Shown: piece after piece, positions 1 through 12,093 of the stretch | How positions within the stretch are numbered: position 1 is the stretch's first letter | Layout: each line of letters begins with the position of its first letter | Assembly (NCBI GenBank): GCA_035633115.1 | Contig: DASQFN010000068.1 | Location: forward strand, 1 to 50,497 | Direction of reading: 5' to 3' | DNA length: 50,497 nt | Source: Gemmatimonadaceae bacterium | GTDB lineage: Bacteria; Gemmatimonadota; Gemmatimonadetes; Gemmatimonadales; Gemmatimonadaceae | Program-made: the position numbers and the translations under genes | Notes under the pieces: model-generated | What the model was told of the DNA's origin: nothing | The model's input: the letters and a program-made list of their open reading frames with translations, nothing else | Databases searched by the model: none

Positions 1-141
1 AGCGGCAGCAGGACGACCGTCACCGGCGGTATTGTCGCAACCAACCTGGAGGTGACGAGTAACAGCCAGCTATACGTATCAAGCCCTACCGGCGGACTCC
101 CGGGCGAGAGTCTGTTCAAGCGGGTCTCACTGGTCGAGTGA
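1..141 (+). CDS. C-terminal end of a pilus-associated or exported protein (partial)
   Basis: Frame 1 is open from the window edge to a TGA at 139-141 and encodes 46 residues, ending in ESLFKRVSLVE. The segment is rich in Gly, Ser, Thr and Val with a short beta-strand pattern (TVTGGIVATNLEVTSNS). This recalls the C-terminal beta-rich part of the PilX-like protein at 12927-13994 (EGAIISALNVKLGQN). The start lies outside the window, so no family can be assigned. It is the only gene here that converges with the minus-strand transporter block. That it is coding is likely from composition and the clean stop; the pilus link is a guess. Confidence 0.5.
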   Translation, partial: SGSRTTVTGGIVATNLEVTSNSQLYVSSPTGGLPGESLFKRVSLVE

Positions 142-148
142 CGAGAGC

Positions 149-1402
149 CTAGGCCGCCAGCGACTCCACCGGGGCGTCAGGAACCGGGACGAACTCCCCT
201 TCCCAGCGCGCCATCACAACAGTCGCGAGGCAGTTCCCGACGAGATTGACTGTCGTCCGCGCCATGTCCATCAGCTCGTCCACTCCGAGAATCAGCGCGA
301 CGGCCTCGAGCGGCAGACCGAACGTCGCCAGCGTCCCTGAGAGAATCACCAGTGACGCCCGCGGGACAGCTGCAACTCCCTTGCTCGTCAGCATGAGCGT
401 GAGCATCATGATCAGCTGCTGGCCAAGTGTCATGTCGACCCCGGCCGCCTGCGCGGCGAACACGGACGCCACCGCAAGGTACAGCGTCGTCCCGTCGAGG
501 TTGAACGAGTAGCCCGTCGGCATCACGAACGCCACGATGCGCCGCGGCACGCCAATCCGCTCCATCGCCTGCATCGCGCTCGGCAGAGCAGCTTCCGACG
601 ACGTCGTGGAGAACGCAATCAGTGCCGGCGCCTTCACCGCCTGGAGGAACTGCCTCATCGGAACCTTGAAGAAGTACGCGATCGGCACGAGCACGAACAC
701 GACGAGTACGATGAGGGCACCGTAGAGCGTGAGTATCAGCTTGCCGAGGTTGATCAGCACGCCGATGCCGCTGTGACCCACCGTCACGGCCATCGCGGCG
801 CCGATCCCGATTGGCGCGAAGCGCATCACTATGCCGGTGAACTTGAACATCACTTCCGCGAGCCCCTCGCAGCCCGCGAGCACAATCTCCTTTGGCCGGC
901 CCCTGACCTGGGACAGAGCCACCGCAAACAAAATCGAGAAAAATACAATCTGAAGAACGTCGTTTTTCGAGGCGGCCTCGAAGAAGCTGGTGGGGACGAT
1001 GTGCTCGATGAAAGCTGAGGCTGTCGGGGTATTGCTCGCGAGCGCTTTCCCCTGCTCCGCCGAGGCGGCGAGCACGACGCCGTCTCCGGGCCGGACGATG
1101 TTCGCCGCGGCAAGACCGATGAACAGCGCGAGCGTCGTGACGATCTCGAAATAGAGAATCGACTTGAACGCGAGACGACCCACTCGCTTCATGTCGTCGC
1201 CATGTCCCGCTATCCCGACAACCAGTGTTCCGAAGATGATCGGCACGATGATCGACTTGATCATCCGCAGGAAGACGTTGGAGAAGACCTTGAGCGAGGC
1301 GGAGAATTCGGGCGCGAGCCATCCCACGAGGACGCCGATGACCATCGCGATGAGGATCCACTTTGTGAGTGAGACCCGACGGAGCTGGGTGAAAATGTTC
1401 AA
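149..1402 (-). CDS. Dicarboxylate/amino acid:cation symporter (DAACS family)
   Basis: Sodium- or proton-coupled inner-membrane importer of acidic amino acids or C4-dicarboxylates (GltP/DctA type). About 417 residues, the normal family length. Visible motifs, in order: the serine-rich re-entrant loop FSTTSSEAALP, the cation site GYSFNLDGTTLY, the second loop SKGVAAVPRAS, and the substrate helix DELMDMARTTVNLVGN. The Arg in MARTTVN is the residue that binds the side-chain carboxylate in GltPh, which points to an acidic substrate. I chose the TTG at 1402-1400 because the family-type N-terminus begins there; translation further upstream gives an Arg-rich sequence unlike the family. The TTG overlaps the TGA of the upstream permease (TTGA), suggesting translational coupling. 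Confidence 0.88.
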   Translation of the reverse strand: MNIFTQLRRVSLTKWILIAMVIGVLVGWLAPEFSASLKVFSNVFLRMIKSIIVPIIFGTLVVGIAGHGDDMKRVGRLAFKSILYFEIVTTLALFIGLAAANIVRPGDGVVLAASAEQGKALASNTPTASAFIEHIVPTSFFEAASKNDVLQIVFFSILFAVALSQVRGRPKEIVLAGCEGLAEVMFKFTGIVMRFAPIGIGAAMAVTVGHSGIGVLINLGKLILTLYGALIVLVVFVLVPIAYFFKVPMRQFLQAVKAPALIAFSTTSSEAALPSAMQAMERIGVPRRIVAFVMPTGYSFNLDGTTLYLAVASVFAAQAAGVDMTLGQQLIMMLTLMLTSKGVAAVPRASLVILSGTLATFGLPLEAVALILGVDELMDMARTTVNLVGNCLATVVMARWEGEFVPVPDAPVESLAA

Positions 1403-2916
1403 GCTTCGATCCCCGTTTGCGGCGCGACAGGGAGACTCCCGCGCCGGAGGGTGGACTTGCGATATCCGTACAGGAAATAAATCGCGATGCCGATAAGCAG
1501 CCAGACCCCAAATCGCTGCCACGCGCGGACCGGCAGCCCGAACATGATGTAGATGCACGCCCCCGCCCCGAGCAGTGTCACCGGCCATACGAACGGGACG
1601 CGGAACGGTCGCGGACGGTCCGGCTCGGTGTAGCGAAGCACGAGCACGCCGATACATACGATCGCGAACGCGGACAGTGTTCCGATATTCGTGAGGTCGT
1701 AGATCTCGTTCTCCTCAGCGAGGAGAGCACCCACGGCGACCGCGATTCCGGTCACCAGCGTCGTAATGTGCGGCACACGCGATTTGTGATGAACCTTCGA
1801 TGCCCATCGCGGCAGCAGTCCGTCGCGCCCCATCGCGTAGAAAATTCGTGGCTGGCCGTACTGGAACACGAGCAGCACGGCAGTGAGCGAGACCACTGCG
1901 CCGAGCGACACAATCCAGCTGACGGTGGTCAGTCCCGCAAGTGTGAGAGCCCTGGCCAGCGGATCGGCCCCCTTGAGATCCTGGTACGGCACCATTCCGG
2001 TCGCCACCGCGCCGACTATCACGTAAATGACAGTACAGATTGCGAGGCCACCCAGAATTCCTATGGGCATGTTTCTCTGCGGATTCTTCGTCTCTTCGGC
2101 GGCCGTCGAGATTGCGTCGAATCCGATGTAGGCAAAGAATATGATCGCTGCACCCTGGTGAATCCCGCGCCAGCCATTCGGCGCAAACGGCACGTAGTTC
2201 GACGTGTCGATGTGCATCGCTCCGACTACAACGAACAAGCCGAGCACGAGCAGCTTGATGACGACCATGATGTTGTTCGCGCGCGCACTTTCCCGCACTC
2301 CGCGCAACAGAAGCCAGGTGATCGCCATGACGATCGCAAAGGCCGGAATGTTCACGAGCACCGGAATGCCGGCTATTCTGGGCGCCGTCTGGAGGAGACC
2401 GTGAATGGCGGGGTCCGAGCTCAGAAGCGCGGCGCGGTATCCGTGAGTGGTCCAGGCCGGAAGATCAATTCCGAACGCCGTGAGAAACGATGTGAAGTAT
2501 CCGCTCCATGCAACGGCCACGGCGATGTTGCCGACCGCGTATTCGAGTATGAGGTCCCAGCCAATGATCCACGCGACGACCTCGCCGAGCGTCGCGTACG
2601 AGTACGCGTAAGCGCTGCCCGCCTGCGGTATCATCGAGGCCAGCTCTGCGTAGCACAGCGCCGCCAGCGCGCAAACGGCGCCAAGCAGAATGAACGAGAT
2701 GATGAGTGCGGGGCCTGCACCGTATCTGACAACTACGCCGCTGGGAAGGATCTCCCCTGCGGCTGCGGTCCCGATGGATGAGAATATTCCGGCGCCGATG
2801 ACTGCGCCGATGGCCAGCATTATCAGGTCGCCGGCTCCCAACGCCCTCTTCAGGGCGTTGGGATGACCTTCCTCCGCGAGCAGCTCCGATATCGGCTTCC
2901 GCGCGAAGAGGGACAT
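1399..2916 (-). CDS. APC-superfamily amino acid permease (cationic amino acid transporter type)
   Basis: Twelve- to fourteen-helix amino acid/proton transporter of 505 residues. The N-terminal half carries the APC helix-1 signature LIMLAIGAVIGAGIFSSIG, and YIGFDAISTAAEETKNPQRN is the helix 6 to loop motif of the CAT/YfnA branch. The cytoplasmic N-terminus (SLFARKPISELLAEE) also fits CAT-like bacterial permeases. It sits 10 bases downstream of the pyrophosphatase gene and overlaps the start of the dicarboxylate symporter, so the three probably share a transcript. Substrate is not readable from sequence; cationic or branched amino acids are family-level possibilities. Confidence 0.88.
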   Translation of the reverse strand: MSLFARKPISELLAEEGHPNALKRALGAGDLIMLAIGAVIGAGIFSSIGTAAAGEILPSGVVVRYGAGPALIISFILLGAVCALAALCYAELASMIPQAGSAYAYSYATLGEVVAWIIGWDLILEYAVGNIAVAVAWSGYFTSFLTAFGIDLPAWTTHGYRAALLSSDPAIHGLLQTAPRIAGIPVLVNIPAFAIVMAITWLLLRGVRESARANNIMVVIKLLVLGLFVVVGAMHIDTSNYVPFAPNGWRGIHQGAAIIFFAYIGFDAISTAAEETKNPQRNMPIGILGGLAICTVIYVIVGAVATGMVPYQDLKGADPLARALTLAGLTTVSWIVSLGAVVSLTAVLLVFQYGQPRIFYAMGRDGLLPRWASKVHHKSRVPHITTLVTGIAVAVGALLAEENEIYDLTNIGTLSAFAIVCIGVLVLRYTEPDRPRPFRVPFVWPVTLLGAGACIYIMFGLPVRAWQRFGVWLLIGIAIYFLYGYRKSTLRRGSLPVAPQTGIEA

Positions 2917-2925
2917 GTGCCGCTG

Positions 2926-5418
<2,493 letters not shown>

Positions 5419-5524
5419 TGCTGATCTCCTGGGGGTTACTTGCAAAATTGGCGTCGTTCTTTCGGGCGGCGCCAAATTGATTGCTAGGGTTGATGCTACA
5501 GTTGAAACACGGACGCCGACTCGA

Positions 5525-7018
5525 CTAAGGCTGCGGCTCCGCCTTCCGCCAAAGGAAGTAAACCGGAATGCCGAGTGCTACGAGCACGAGACCCGACAGT
5601 GCCTGCACGCGGGTCGTCTCGGAAATCAGAAGCACCACGGCAACGGTCAGGGCGAGCACGATATATAGCGCCGGGAGAACCGGATATCCCACCGCCTTGT
5701 ACGGCCGTTCCGCATCCGGGCGCTTGCTGCGCAGAATAAAAAGTCCAATCGTCGTGAATGCGTAAAATATCAGGGCGGCGAAGATGACGTAATTGAGCAA
5801 TTGACCGTATGTCCCGGTGAGGCACAGCAGGCTTGTCCAGATTGCCTGGGACACAAGTGCGACGGCCGGAACGTGGTTCTTGCTGAGAGTGCCGACGCTC
5901 TTGAAGAAAAGACGGTCCTTCGCCATCGCATAGTAAACGCGCGCGCCTGAGAGAATCAGGCCATTGTTGCAGCCGAAGGTCGAGATGAGAATTGCCGCAG
6001 CCATCAGACTGCCGCCAATCGGCCCGAATATCATCTCGGCGGCCGCGCTTCCGACACGGTCCTGCGTCGCGTGCTGGATGCCGCGCTCGAGCACGGTCGC
6101 ACCTTCCTTGATGCCCTGCAGCGGCAGCACGTTGAGATAGGCGACGTTAGCCAGGAGGTACAGGAGCGTTACCAGACCTGTTCCGAGGAATAAAGCCAGC
6201 GGAAGATTGCGCTGCGGATTTTTGACCTCCGCCGCGGTGAAGGTGACGTTGTTCCACGCGTCGCTTGCGAACAGCGATCCGACGAGCGAAGCGCCGAAGG
6301 CGATCATGAACACCGACGTGATCGACACGTTGCCGGTGAACGCGCCGGGTCCGAAATTGGCCGCGAGCGCCTCGGCGTTCCGGCCAATTGTCAGTCCCAG
6401 GATGATGAGCGCCGCGAGCGCACCGGTCTTGATGAGGGTAAGGCTGGTCTGGACGAACTTTCCCTCGCGAATCCCTCGAAGGTTGATCCAGGTGAGAACC
6501 CAGATCGATATGAGCGCGATAAGTCGCTGCGGAGACAGGCCGACATCGATCACTCCGCCTGGCGAATTGATGGAGAAATGCGGAAACCAGGCGTACAGGT
6601 CGGGCGTGATCGCCGGCCAGAGGACGCCGAGAAATCGTCCGAAGGCCACGGCGACTGCTGCGATGGTGCCGGTCTGGATGACGATGAACAGGGTCCATCC
6701 ATATAGAAAGCCCATTAGAGGGCCCATTGATTCACGCAGAAATACGTACTGCCCTCCGGCGCGTGGATACATTGCCGCGAGCTCGCCGTAGGCGAGAGCT
6801 CCGAGCATCGTGATGACGCCGGCGGCAATCCACGCAAGCATGAGCCAGAGCGGGGATCCGACGCTCCGCGAGATGTCCGCGGAGACGATGAAGATGCCCG
6901 ATCCGATCATCGACCCAGCGACGAGCATGGTCGCGTCGGTGAGCGTCATGGCCTTGACGAATCCGGCGGACGACGATCGGGTCTCGTCGGTTTCGATTCT
7001 CTCGGCGGTGCTGGCCAT
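5525..7018 (-). CDS. APC-superfamily amino acid permease (LAT-like)
   Basis: About 497 residues with roughly 12 transmembrane helices. TDATMLVAGSMIGSGIFIV near the N-terminus is the APC helix-1 glycine motif. EVKNPQRNLPLALFLG and the long extracellular segment after helix 3 place it near the LAT/SteT-type amino acid exchangers. I start at the ATG at 7018-7016 because GGAG lies seven bases upstream; a TTG at 7063 is possible but lacks a ribosome site. About 106 bases of non-coding sequence separate it from the pyrophosphatase downstream. Substrate unknown. Confidence 0.86.
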   Translation of the reverse strand: MASTAERIETDETRSSSAGFVKAMTLTDATMLVAGSMIGSGIFIVSADISRSVGSPLWLMLAWIAAGVITMLGALAYGELAAMYPRAGGQYVFLRESMGPLMGFLYGWTLFIVIQTGTIAAVAVAFGRFLGVLWPAITPDLYAWFPHFSINSPGGVIDVGLSPQRLIALISIWVLTWINLRGIREGKFVQTSLTLIKTGALAALIILGLTIGRNAEALAANFGPGAFTGNVSITSVFMIAFGASLVGSLFASDAWNNVTFTAAEVKNPQRNLPLALFLGTGLVTLLYLLANVAYLNVLPLQGIKEGATVLERGIQHATQDRVGSAAAEMIFGPIGGSLMAAAILISTFGCNNGLILSGARVYYAMAKDRLFFKSVGTLSKNHVPAVALVSQAIWTSLLCLTGTYGQLLNYVIFAALIFYAFTTIGLFILRSKRPDAERPYKAVGYPVLPALYIVLALTVAVVLLISETTRVQALSGLVLVALGIPVYFLWRKAEPQP

Positions 7019-7139
7019 CCGGCGTCTCCGGGGTGGTGGGTTGGCGCGCGCGGAATTTACCAATCCCAGAGTGAGAGGGCTAGGCAGTGATTGTGTTTAA
7101 TCCGCCGTCCGCAGTTAATTCGGCGGCGGCACTGCTTTT

Positions 7140-7292
7140 AGCTGTTAGCAACACTAGCTCTTAGCTCGTTAGCGTTGACGGCGCGCGCAACTCCTGATTC
7201 GGTTCGCAAAATGATGCGCGCCAGAGCACTGCTTGAATGACGAGGACGACTTGTAACGGCTAACGAGCTAAGAGCTAGTGTTGCTAACAGCT
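7140..7292. repeat. Long inverted repeat, 34-bp perfect arms
   Basis: The 34 bases at 7140-7173 are the exact reverse complement of 7259-7292. The 85-bp spacer shows no gene. The right side adds a second copy of CTAACAG just outside the arm, so the unit itself is partly reiterated. The element lies between the start of the LAT-like permease and the stop of tonB2, the only gap of more than 250 bases in this area. A miniature inverted-repeat element, a transcribed hairpin or a protein-binding palindrome are all possible. Confidence 0.85.
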
Positions 7293-7330
7293 AACAGCTG
7301 CGCGACTGCGGATTGGAAAACCCCAAGACG

Positions 7331-7855
7331 TCAGAAAATAAATTGAATGTCAACCGTATCGCGCACCGGCGTCCCATCCGTGCGAACTCCGGGCCGAAAG
7401 CGCAGTGACATCAGCACCTCGCGCAGCTTGCGATTATATCCCCCATCCCTCGACGGATTGAATCCCAGCAGCGTCGCTTTTCCCTTCTCGTCGACGTCGA
7501 ACCACGCTATCAAGTGATAGCCTTTCACGCTTCCCGGCGCGGGCAGCGGCGGCAGGAAAAACTGCGTCGGTGTTGGCGGATACGCTCCCGCGGGTCCACC
7601 GCCGGTGCCTGGGCCAGCCGAGCTTCCGGTCCCTGTGCCCACCCCTGATCCAATCCCGCCGCCCGTTCCGGGCCCTGCCCCGGGACCGCCGCTCGTCCCG
7701 GTTCCCACACCCGCTGCGGGTCCGGTGGCCACTACATTCGGCTGCGTCGAGGGCTGGGGAGGGACCGGCGGCGTAGGAGGCACAACTGGCTTTGGTGGCT
7801 CGAGCTTAGGCGGAATCACTTCCTTCACTGCATCGGCGGCTGGCCGGAGCGTCAC
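7331..7855 (-). CDS. TonB-family energy transducer (second copy), start uncertain
   Basis: The C-terminal third is a TonB domain (YHLIAWFDVDEKGKATLLGFN, RFRPGVRTDGTPV, DIQFIF). Before it lie a Pro-rich stretch (PPKLEPPKPVVPPTPP) and a long Gly/Thr/Ser-rich linker that would span the periplasm. The first usable start in this frame is the GTG at 7855-7853. However, the frame stays open and protein-like far upstream: WQGVAASLFAHALIIF is a clear membrane anchor (about 7990-8035), followed by a poly-Gly stretch. No ATG, GTG or TTG occurs in that frame between the end of exbD and 7855. A run of ten G (plus-strand C at 8036-8045) lies just before the anchor. A rare start codon, slippage or a sequencing error in the tract could explain this. 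Confidence 0.75.
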   Translation of the reverse strand: MTLRPAADAVKEVIPPKLEPPKPVVPPTPPVPPQPSTQPNVVATGPAAGVGTGTSGGPGAGPGTGGGIGSGVGTGTGSSAGPGTGGGPAGAYPPTPTQFFLPPLPAPGSVKGYHLIAWFDVDEKGKATLLGFNPSRDGGYNRKLREVLMSLRFRPGVRTDGTPVRDTVDIQFIF

Positions 7856-8124
7856 ATATTGCAGACGCTGCTCCGCGCTCGCGCCGCCGCTGCCACCACC
7901 TCCGCCACCGGCTGGTCCCGGTCCACCGCCCCCGAGTGCGGGCTCGCCCTTGAATTGATCAGAGGCGAGCGGATACAGAACGAGGAAAATGATCAGGGCA
8001 TGCGCAAAAAGAGAGGCGGCGACACCCTGCCACCGCCCCCCCCCCTCTCTCTTGCTCGGAACGCCGACAGGCGGACGATAGCGAGCTTCTCTACCCGTGC
8101 CGGTCGGCGGCGCTTTGTGGGTCT

Positions 8125-8537
8125 CTACTGTGTGGTTTCCTTCGGCGAAACGCCGATGACTTTCACGCCCGCCCCGCGCGCGACGTCCATTGCGTAAATC
8201 ACCTGCTCGTACTTCACGCCCTTCGGTGAGCCCTTGACGAAAATGATCTTCTCAGGCCGCCCATTGTAAATCTCCGTGAGGCGCGCAAGAAGCCGGTCCT
8301 TCGGGATCGCCTCCTTGTTCACGAAATACTTTTCCCCGGGCATGACCTCGAGCACGATCTGCGGCGGCGGGTTTGCACTTGACTCCTGCTCCGTCGGATC
8401 AGGCAGCTGAAGATCGATTGCCTTCCGCGACATCGGCACAACGAGCATGAAGATGATCAGAAGCACCAGCAGCACGTCGATCATCGGCGTGACGTTGATG
8501 TCATTGGTGAGGCCTTTTGCCGTCCCTTGCATTGACA

Positions 8538-8538
<1 letters not shown>
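8125..8538 (-). CDS. exbD: ExbD/TolR-type biopolymer transport protein
   Basis: 137 residues. One N-terminal membrane helix carries the family proton-site motif NVTPMIDVLLVLLIIF; D21 is the conserved Asp. A periplasmic domain of about 90 residues follows. With ExbB it forms the inner-membrane proton channel that energises TonB. It starts at the last base of the stop of the preceding exbD (TAATG), so the two are coupled. It differs from the upstream copy in its periplasmic half, suggesting an ExbD heteromer or two channels sharing one ExbB. Confidence 0.92.
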
Positions 8539-9014
<476 letters not shown>

Positions 9015-9032
9015 GAGTGAATGCCTCCCGCT

Positions 9033-9773
9033 CTACTGCGAGATCGGGGCGTTGCCCGACGAAGCGGTAGTGTTGAATTCGCGGGTGAAGCGCGAGCGGC
9101 CGAACTCCCCACTCACGTTCTTGATCATGTAGTCGATCATTTCCTTCGACGTGTAGGTCATCTCCGCGGTCAGGTTGTCGATCTTCACCTGGAAGAAGTT
9201 GTATGCCCACACGGCGGGAATGGCGACGAGGAGACCGAACGCGGTGGTGATCAGCGCTTCGGCGACACCGGCGGAGATCGCGGACAGTCCGCCCGATCCC
9301 GATGCGGCCATTCCGACGAACGCATTCACGATTCCCATCGTTGTTCCGAGGAGGCCGACGAAGGGCGCGGTAGCTCCGACCGTTGCGAGAACGCCGAGGC
9401 CGCGCTTCAGGTCGGTGACGGTCATCAGCATCTCGCGCTCTACGGCGCGCTCGGCTGAATTGATGTCTCCGACTGTGACGGTGCCGTCCTGAATGAGGGG
9501 CTTGATCTCGCCCAGCGCTCCGCCAAGAACGCGGGCGACGTGCGACTTCTTGTATTTGTCAGCGAGAGTGACAGCTTCGTTGAGGTTGTCTTCCTCGAGG
9601 AACTGCGAAAACTCGGGCGCGAACTTGCGGGTCTCGGCCTGCGCCTTGCGAAGGTCCCACCACTTCTTGATGGTGATCGACAGCGACCATATGGACTGAA
9701 TCGCGAGAACGAACACGATCCCGCGGGCGAAACTGCCCATCTGGCTCCAAAGATCAAGCAGCGAAAGTTGCAT
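9033..9773 (-). CDS. exbB: MotA/TolQ/ExbB proton channel protein
   Basis: 246 residues, three predicted membrane helices: one near the N-terminus (about 15-35) and two in the C-terminal half. The C-terminal half holds the family core GVLATVGATAPFVGLLGTTMG and the helix ISAGVAEALITTAFGLLVAIPA. It forms the pentameric channel around an ExbD dimer. It lies 23 bases after tonB and is followed by two exbD genes. The E/D-rich cytoplasmic loop between helices 1 and 2 is of normal length. ExbB rather than TolQ because tonB genes flank it and no tolA, tolB or pal is seen. Confidence 0.9.
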   Translation of the reverse strand: MQLSLLDLWSQMGSFARGIVFVLAIQSIWSLSITIKKWWDLRKAQAETRKFAPEFSQFLEEDNLNEAVTLADKYKKSHVARVLGGALGEIKPLIQDGTVTVGDINSAERAVEREMLMTVTDLKRGLGVLATVGATAPFVGLLGTTMGIVNAFVGMAASGSGGLSAISAGVAEALITTAFGLLVAIPAVWAYNFFQVKIDNLTAEMTYTSKEMIDYMIKNVSGEFGRSRFTREFNTTASSGNAPISQ

Positions 9774-9796
9774 TGAGAGTAGTCTCCGGGTGTGGG

Positions 9797-10510
9797 TTAT
9801 CTATCGAGCTTGAACTGGAAGCTCTGCTGGACGAGCTGACGCACTTTCTTGCCGCCAACCTCCGCCGCGTAGAACCGCATCTGCGGCATCGCCGAGCGGA
9901 CGGCTGAGGCGAAGAGGTCGTTTGTTGCCTTGAGCACCTTGAAAGAGCCGGTCTCTGCGCGGCCTTCCTCGTTCACGATGAACTGCGCCTGCACTTCGCC
10001 CTCGACGCCAGAGGAGCGCAGAGCGTCGGGATAGCGCGGAGTTCCGGTTCCGACAATCTGCTGCACCGGCTTCTCAACCTGGAACTCGAAGTACGGCTCA
10101 TTGCCAATTCGCTGCGGCGTCCCGCCCTCGACTCCCTTCGCGATGCCGCCCTTCACTCCCTTGCCGCTGAAGTCGGCTTCGTCAGTGACCTTTTTCGTGA
10201 GGTCGATGTCGGGAATCTTGATCGGAATCTCGACCGGCGCGCGCAGCACCTGGAATCCCTTCGGCGGAGGTGCCTTGAAGACTTCCTTCGGCGGCGGTGG
10301 TGGAGGAGGTGGCTCCTTCGGCTTCGGCGGCTCCTTCTTCATCTCGACGAACTGGATCTTCTGGTTCTTCGTCTTGTCGTCGGCGATGCCCGCGTTGGCG
10401 GTGACGACGACGGCGGCCCCGATCAGCGAACCGTGGAACACGATGCTGAACAACGTTCCGCCCGCCATCTTCTGCTTCTTCGGCTGCGATTCGATCAGTT
10501 GATTGAACAT
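9797..10510 (-). CDS. tonB: TonB energy transducer
   Basis: 237 residues with the classical layout: short cytoplasmic N-terminus (MFNQLIESQPKKQK), one membrane anchor (SIVFHGSLIGAAVVVTANAG), a Pro/Lys linker (EPPKPKEPPPPPPPPKE) and a C-terminal TonB domain with RYPDALRSSGVEGEVQAQF. It couples the proton gradient to outer-membrane TonB-dependent transporters. It is the first gene of the exb operon. An imperfect dyad (GATTAAG / CTTAATC, 10582-10611) in the 107-bp upstream gap could be an operator or the end of the kinase transcript. Confidence 0.92.
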   Translation of the reverse strand: MFNQLIESQPKKQKMAGGTLFSIVFHGSLIGAAVVVTANAGIADDKTKNQKIQFVEMKKEPPKPKEPPPPPPPPKEVFKAPPPKGFQVLRAPVEIPIKIPDIDLTKKVTDEADFSGKGVKGGIAKGVEGGTPQRIGNEPYFEFQVEKPVQQIVGTGTPRYPDALRSSGVEGEVQAQFIVNEEGRAETGSFKVLKATNDLFASAVRSAMPQMRFYAAEVGGKKVRQLVQQSFQFKLDR

Positions 10511-10581
10511 TGGGTTACCGGGTGGGGATTTTCGTTGTCATTTACGTTATTCCACTCGTCCGGCCGATGTAATGCCGCGAA

Positions 10582-10611
10582 GATTAAGAATCAATGAAAT
10601 CGGCCTTAATC
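10582..10611. promoter_or_regulatory. Inverted repeat upstream of tonB
   Basis: GATTAAG at 10582-10588 is the reverse complement of CTTAATC at 10605-10611, within the 107-bp gap between the histidine kinase stop and the tonB start. It could be an operator for the exb operon or a weak hairpin after the kinase gene. There is no T-run, so a simple terminator is less likely. Confidence 0.3.
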
Positions 10612-10617
10612 GAATCT

Positions 10618-12087
10618 TCATTCTGCTGGTGATTCCTCCGGCAGCCGAGCGGGCAGCGGCAGTGTGACGGTGAAGAGACTCCCCCGGCCCAGACGAGACG
10701 ACGCAGTTAGGGTGCCACCGTGTGCCTGGGCGATCCATTGGCTGATCGCGAGTCCGAGTCCGAACCCGCCGCGCTCGGACATGCGCGACCGCGCTCGATC
10801 CGCGCGCCAGAACCTCTCGAAGATGTGCGGCACGTCGGCCGCGGCGATGCCGATTCCCGTGTCGCGAACCGCGAACGTGACGTTGTCGGGATGCAGACCA
10901 AGCCCCAGCTCCACTTTCCCGCCGGCGGGGGTGTACTTGATTGCGTTCGTCACAAGATTGAGAAACAGCTGGCGCAGCCTCGTCGGATCTCCCATCACCG
11001 TCACGTCGGCCGTGAATGGAAAATTCACGGTGACGCCGGCCCCTTCGCCCAGTATCACCGCCGTCTCGTGGATGTCCTGCACCAGCGGCTTGAGAGCAAC
11101 CGGTTCCTTGTGAATGTCGAACCTTCCTTCGTCTGCCCGCGCGAGCGTGAGCAGACTTTCTACCAGATCGGCCATCCGAGTCGTTTCCTGCAGCGCTTCC
11201 TCGAGCGCAACCAGCTGCTCGCTCGGCGGAGTATGGTCGGTCATAGCGCGCTCGACATCGGCGCGCAGCACGGCGAGCGGAGTCTTCAGCTCGTGACTCG
11301 CGTCAGCCGTGAATCGGCGAAGCCCCATGAACGATGTCTCGAGACGCGCGATCATCGCATTGAGAGTGCCGACGAGCTCCTCGAATTCCTGACCCGCGTG
11401 ATCCATGCTGAGGCGACGGTGAAGGCTGCGTCCGTCGGTGATGGCCGCCACGTCGTGGTTGATCTTGGAGATTCTCTGAGCGGTGAGCCCGGTGGCCGTC
11501 CACGCGAGCCACCCGGCGAGGAGGATAATCAGCGGGGCGATGAAGAACAGGACGATCCGGTACTCCCGTGGCAGCGTCGTGATCCTGGACGTCGTGACAC
11601 CGACAATCACGCGTCCCAGAGTGCCGGCGGTGGTGTCCGAAACCTGACGGGAGACGAGCAGCAGCTCCTCGACACCGGGCAGAGACACGACGGCGGCCGA
11701 ATCGTTGGGAAGGCCGGATATCCTGGCAAGCAGGGTGTCGCTCACCTCCTCAGGCAGCTGACGCATCATCGTCGAGAGGTAGAGAGCCACCCCCAGCTGG
11801 TCCACGACGACGAGGTAATCCGGAAACGCGTCAAGCAGGGTTCGCAGATGGGGCGTGACGATCTGTGTCTCCGGCGGAGTATTCGGTCCGACGATCACTG
11901 CCTTCTGCGCCGACGCAGCATCCTGCACCAGCGTCGCCGCTACATCCGCCTGGGTGACTGCATAGCGTGCGACATCACGGTAGAGAGAAGCGTTGCGAAC
12001 GGTCCACAGGGTGAGCGCGAGCGCCGCGGTGACCGCGATGAGCGCCCCCGTGAAGGCGAGCGTCAGATTGGTTCGCGTGGAAGCCAC
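10618..12087 (-). CDS. Two-component sensor histidine kinase (HAMP/HisKA/HATPase)
   Basis: 489 residues. Membrane helices at about 7-29 and 178-200 enclose a periplasmic sensor of about 150 residues with no recognised ligand motif. A HAMP linker follows, then HisKA with SHELKTP (phospho-acceptor H265). The ATPase N-box has N377 and N381 (NLVTNAIKYTP), then the G1 box DTGIGI (409-414), an F-box (FERFWRAD) and GFGLGL (441-446). All catalytic residues are present. It is the partner of the OmpR-type regulator six bases upstream in the same operon. The stimulus is unknown; the exb operon downstream and pilin genes upstream are possible targets but nothing shows it. Confidence 0.93.
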   Translation of the reverse strand: MASTRTNLTLAFTGALIAVTAALALTLWTVRNASLYRDVARYAVTQADVAATLVQDAASAQKAVIVGPNTPPETQIVTPHLRTLLDAFPDYLVVVDQLGVALYLSTMMRQLPEEVSDTLLARISGLPNDSAAVVSLPGVEELLLVSRQVSDTTAGTLGRVIVGVTTSRITTLPREYRIVLFFIAPLIILLAGWLAWTATGLTAQRISKINHDVAAITDGRSLHRRLSMDHAGQEFEELVGTLNAMIARLETSFMGLRRFTADASHELKTPLAVLRADVERAMTDHTPPSEQLVALEEALQETTRMADLVESLLTLARADEGRFDIHKEPVALKPLVQDIHETAVILGEGAGVTVNFPFTADVTVMGDPTRLRQLFLNLVTNAIKYTPAGGKVELGLGLHPDNVTFAVRDTGIGIAAADVPHIFERFWRADRARSRMSERGGFGLGLAISQWIAQAHGGTLTASSRLGRGSLFTVTLPLPARLPEESPAE

Positions 12088-12093
12088 GCGGTC

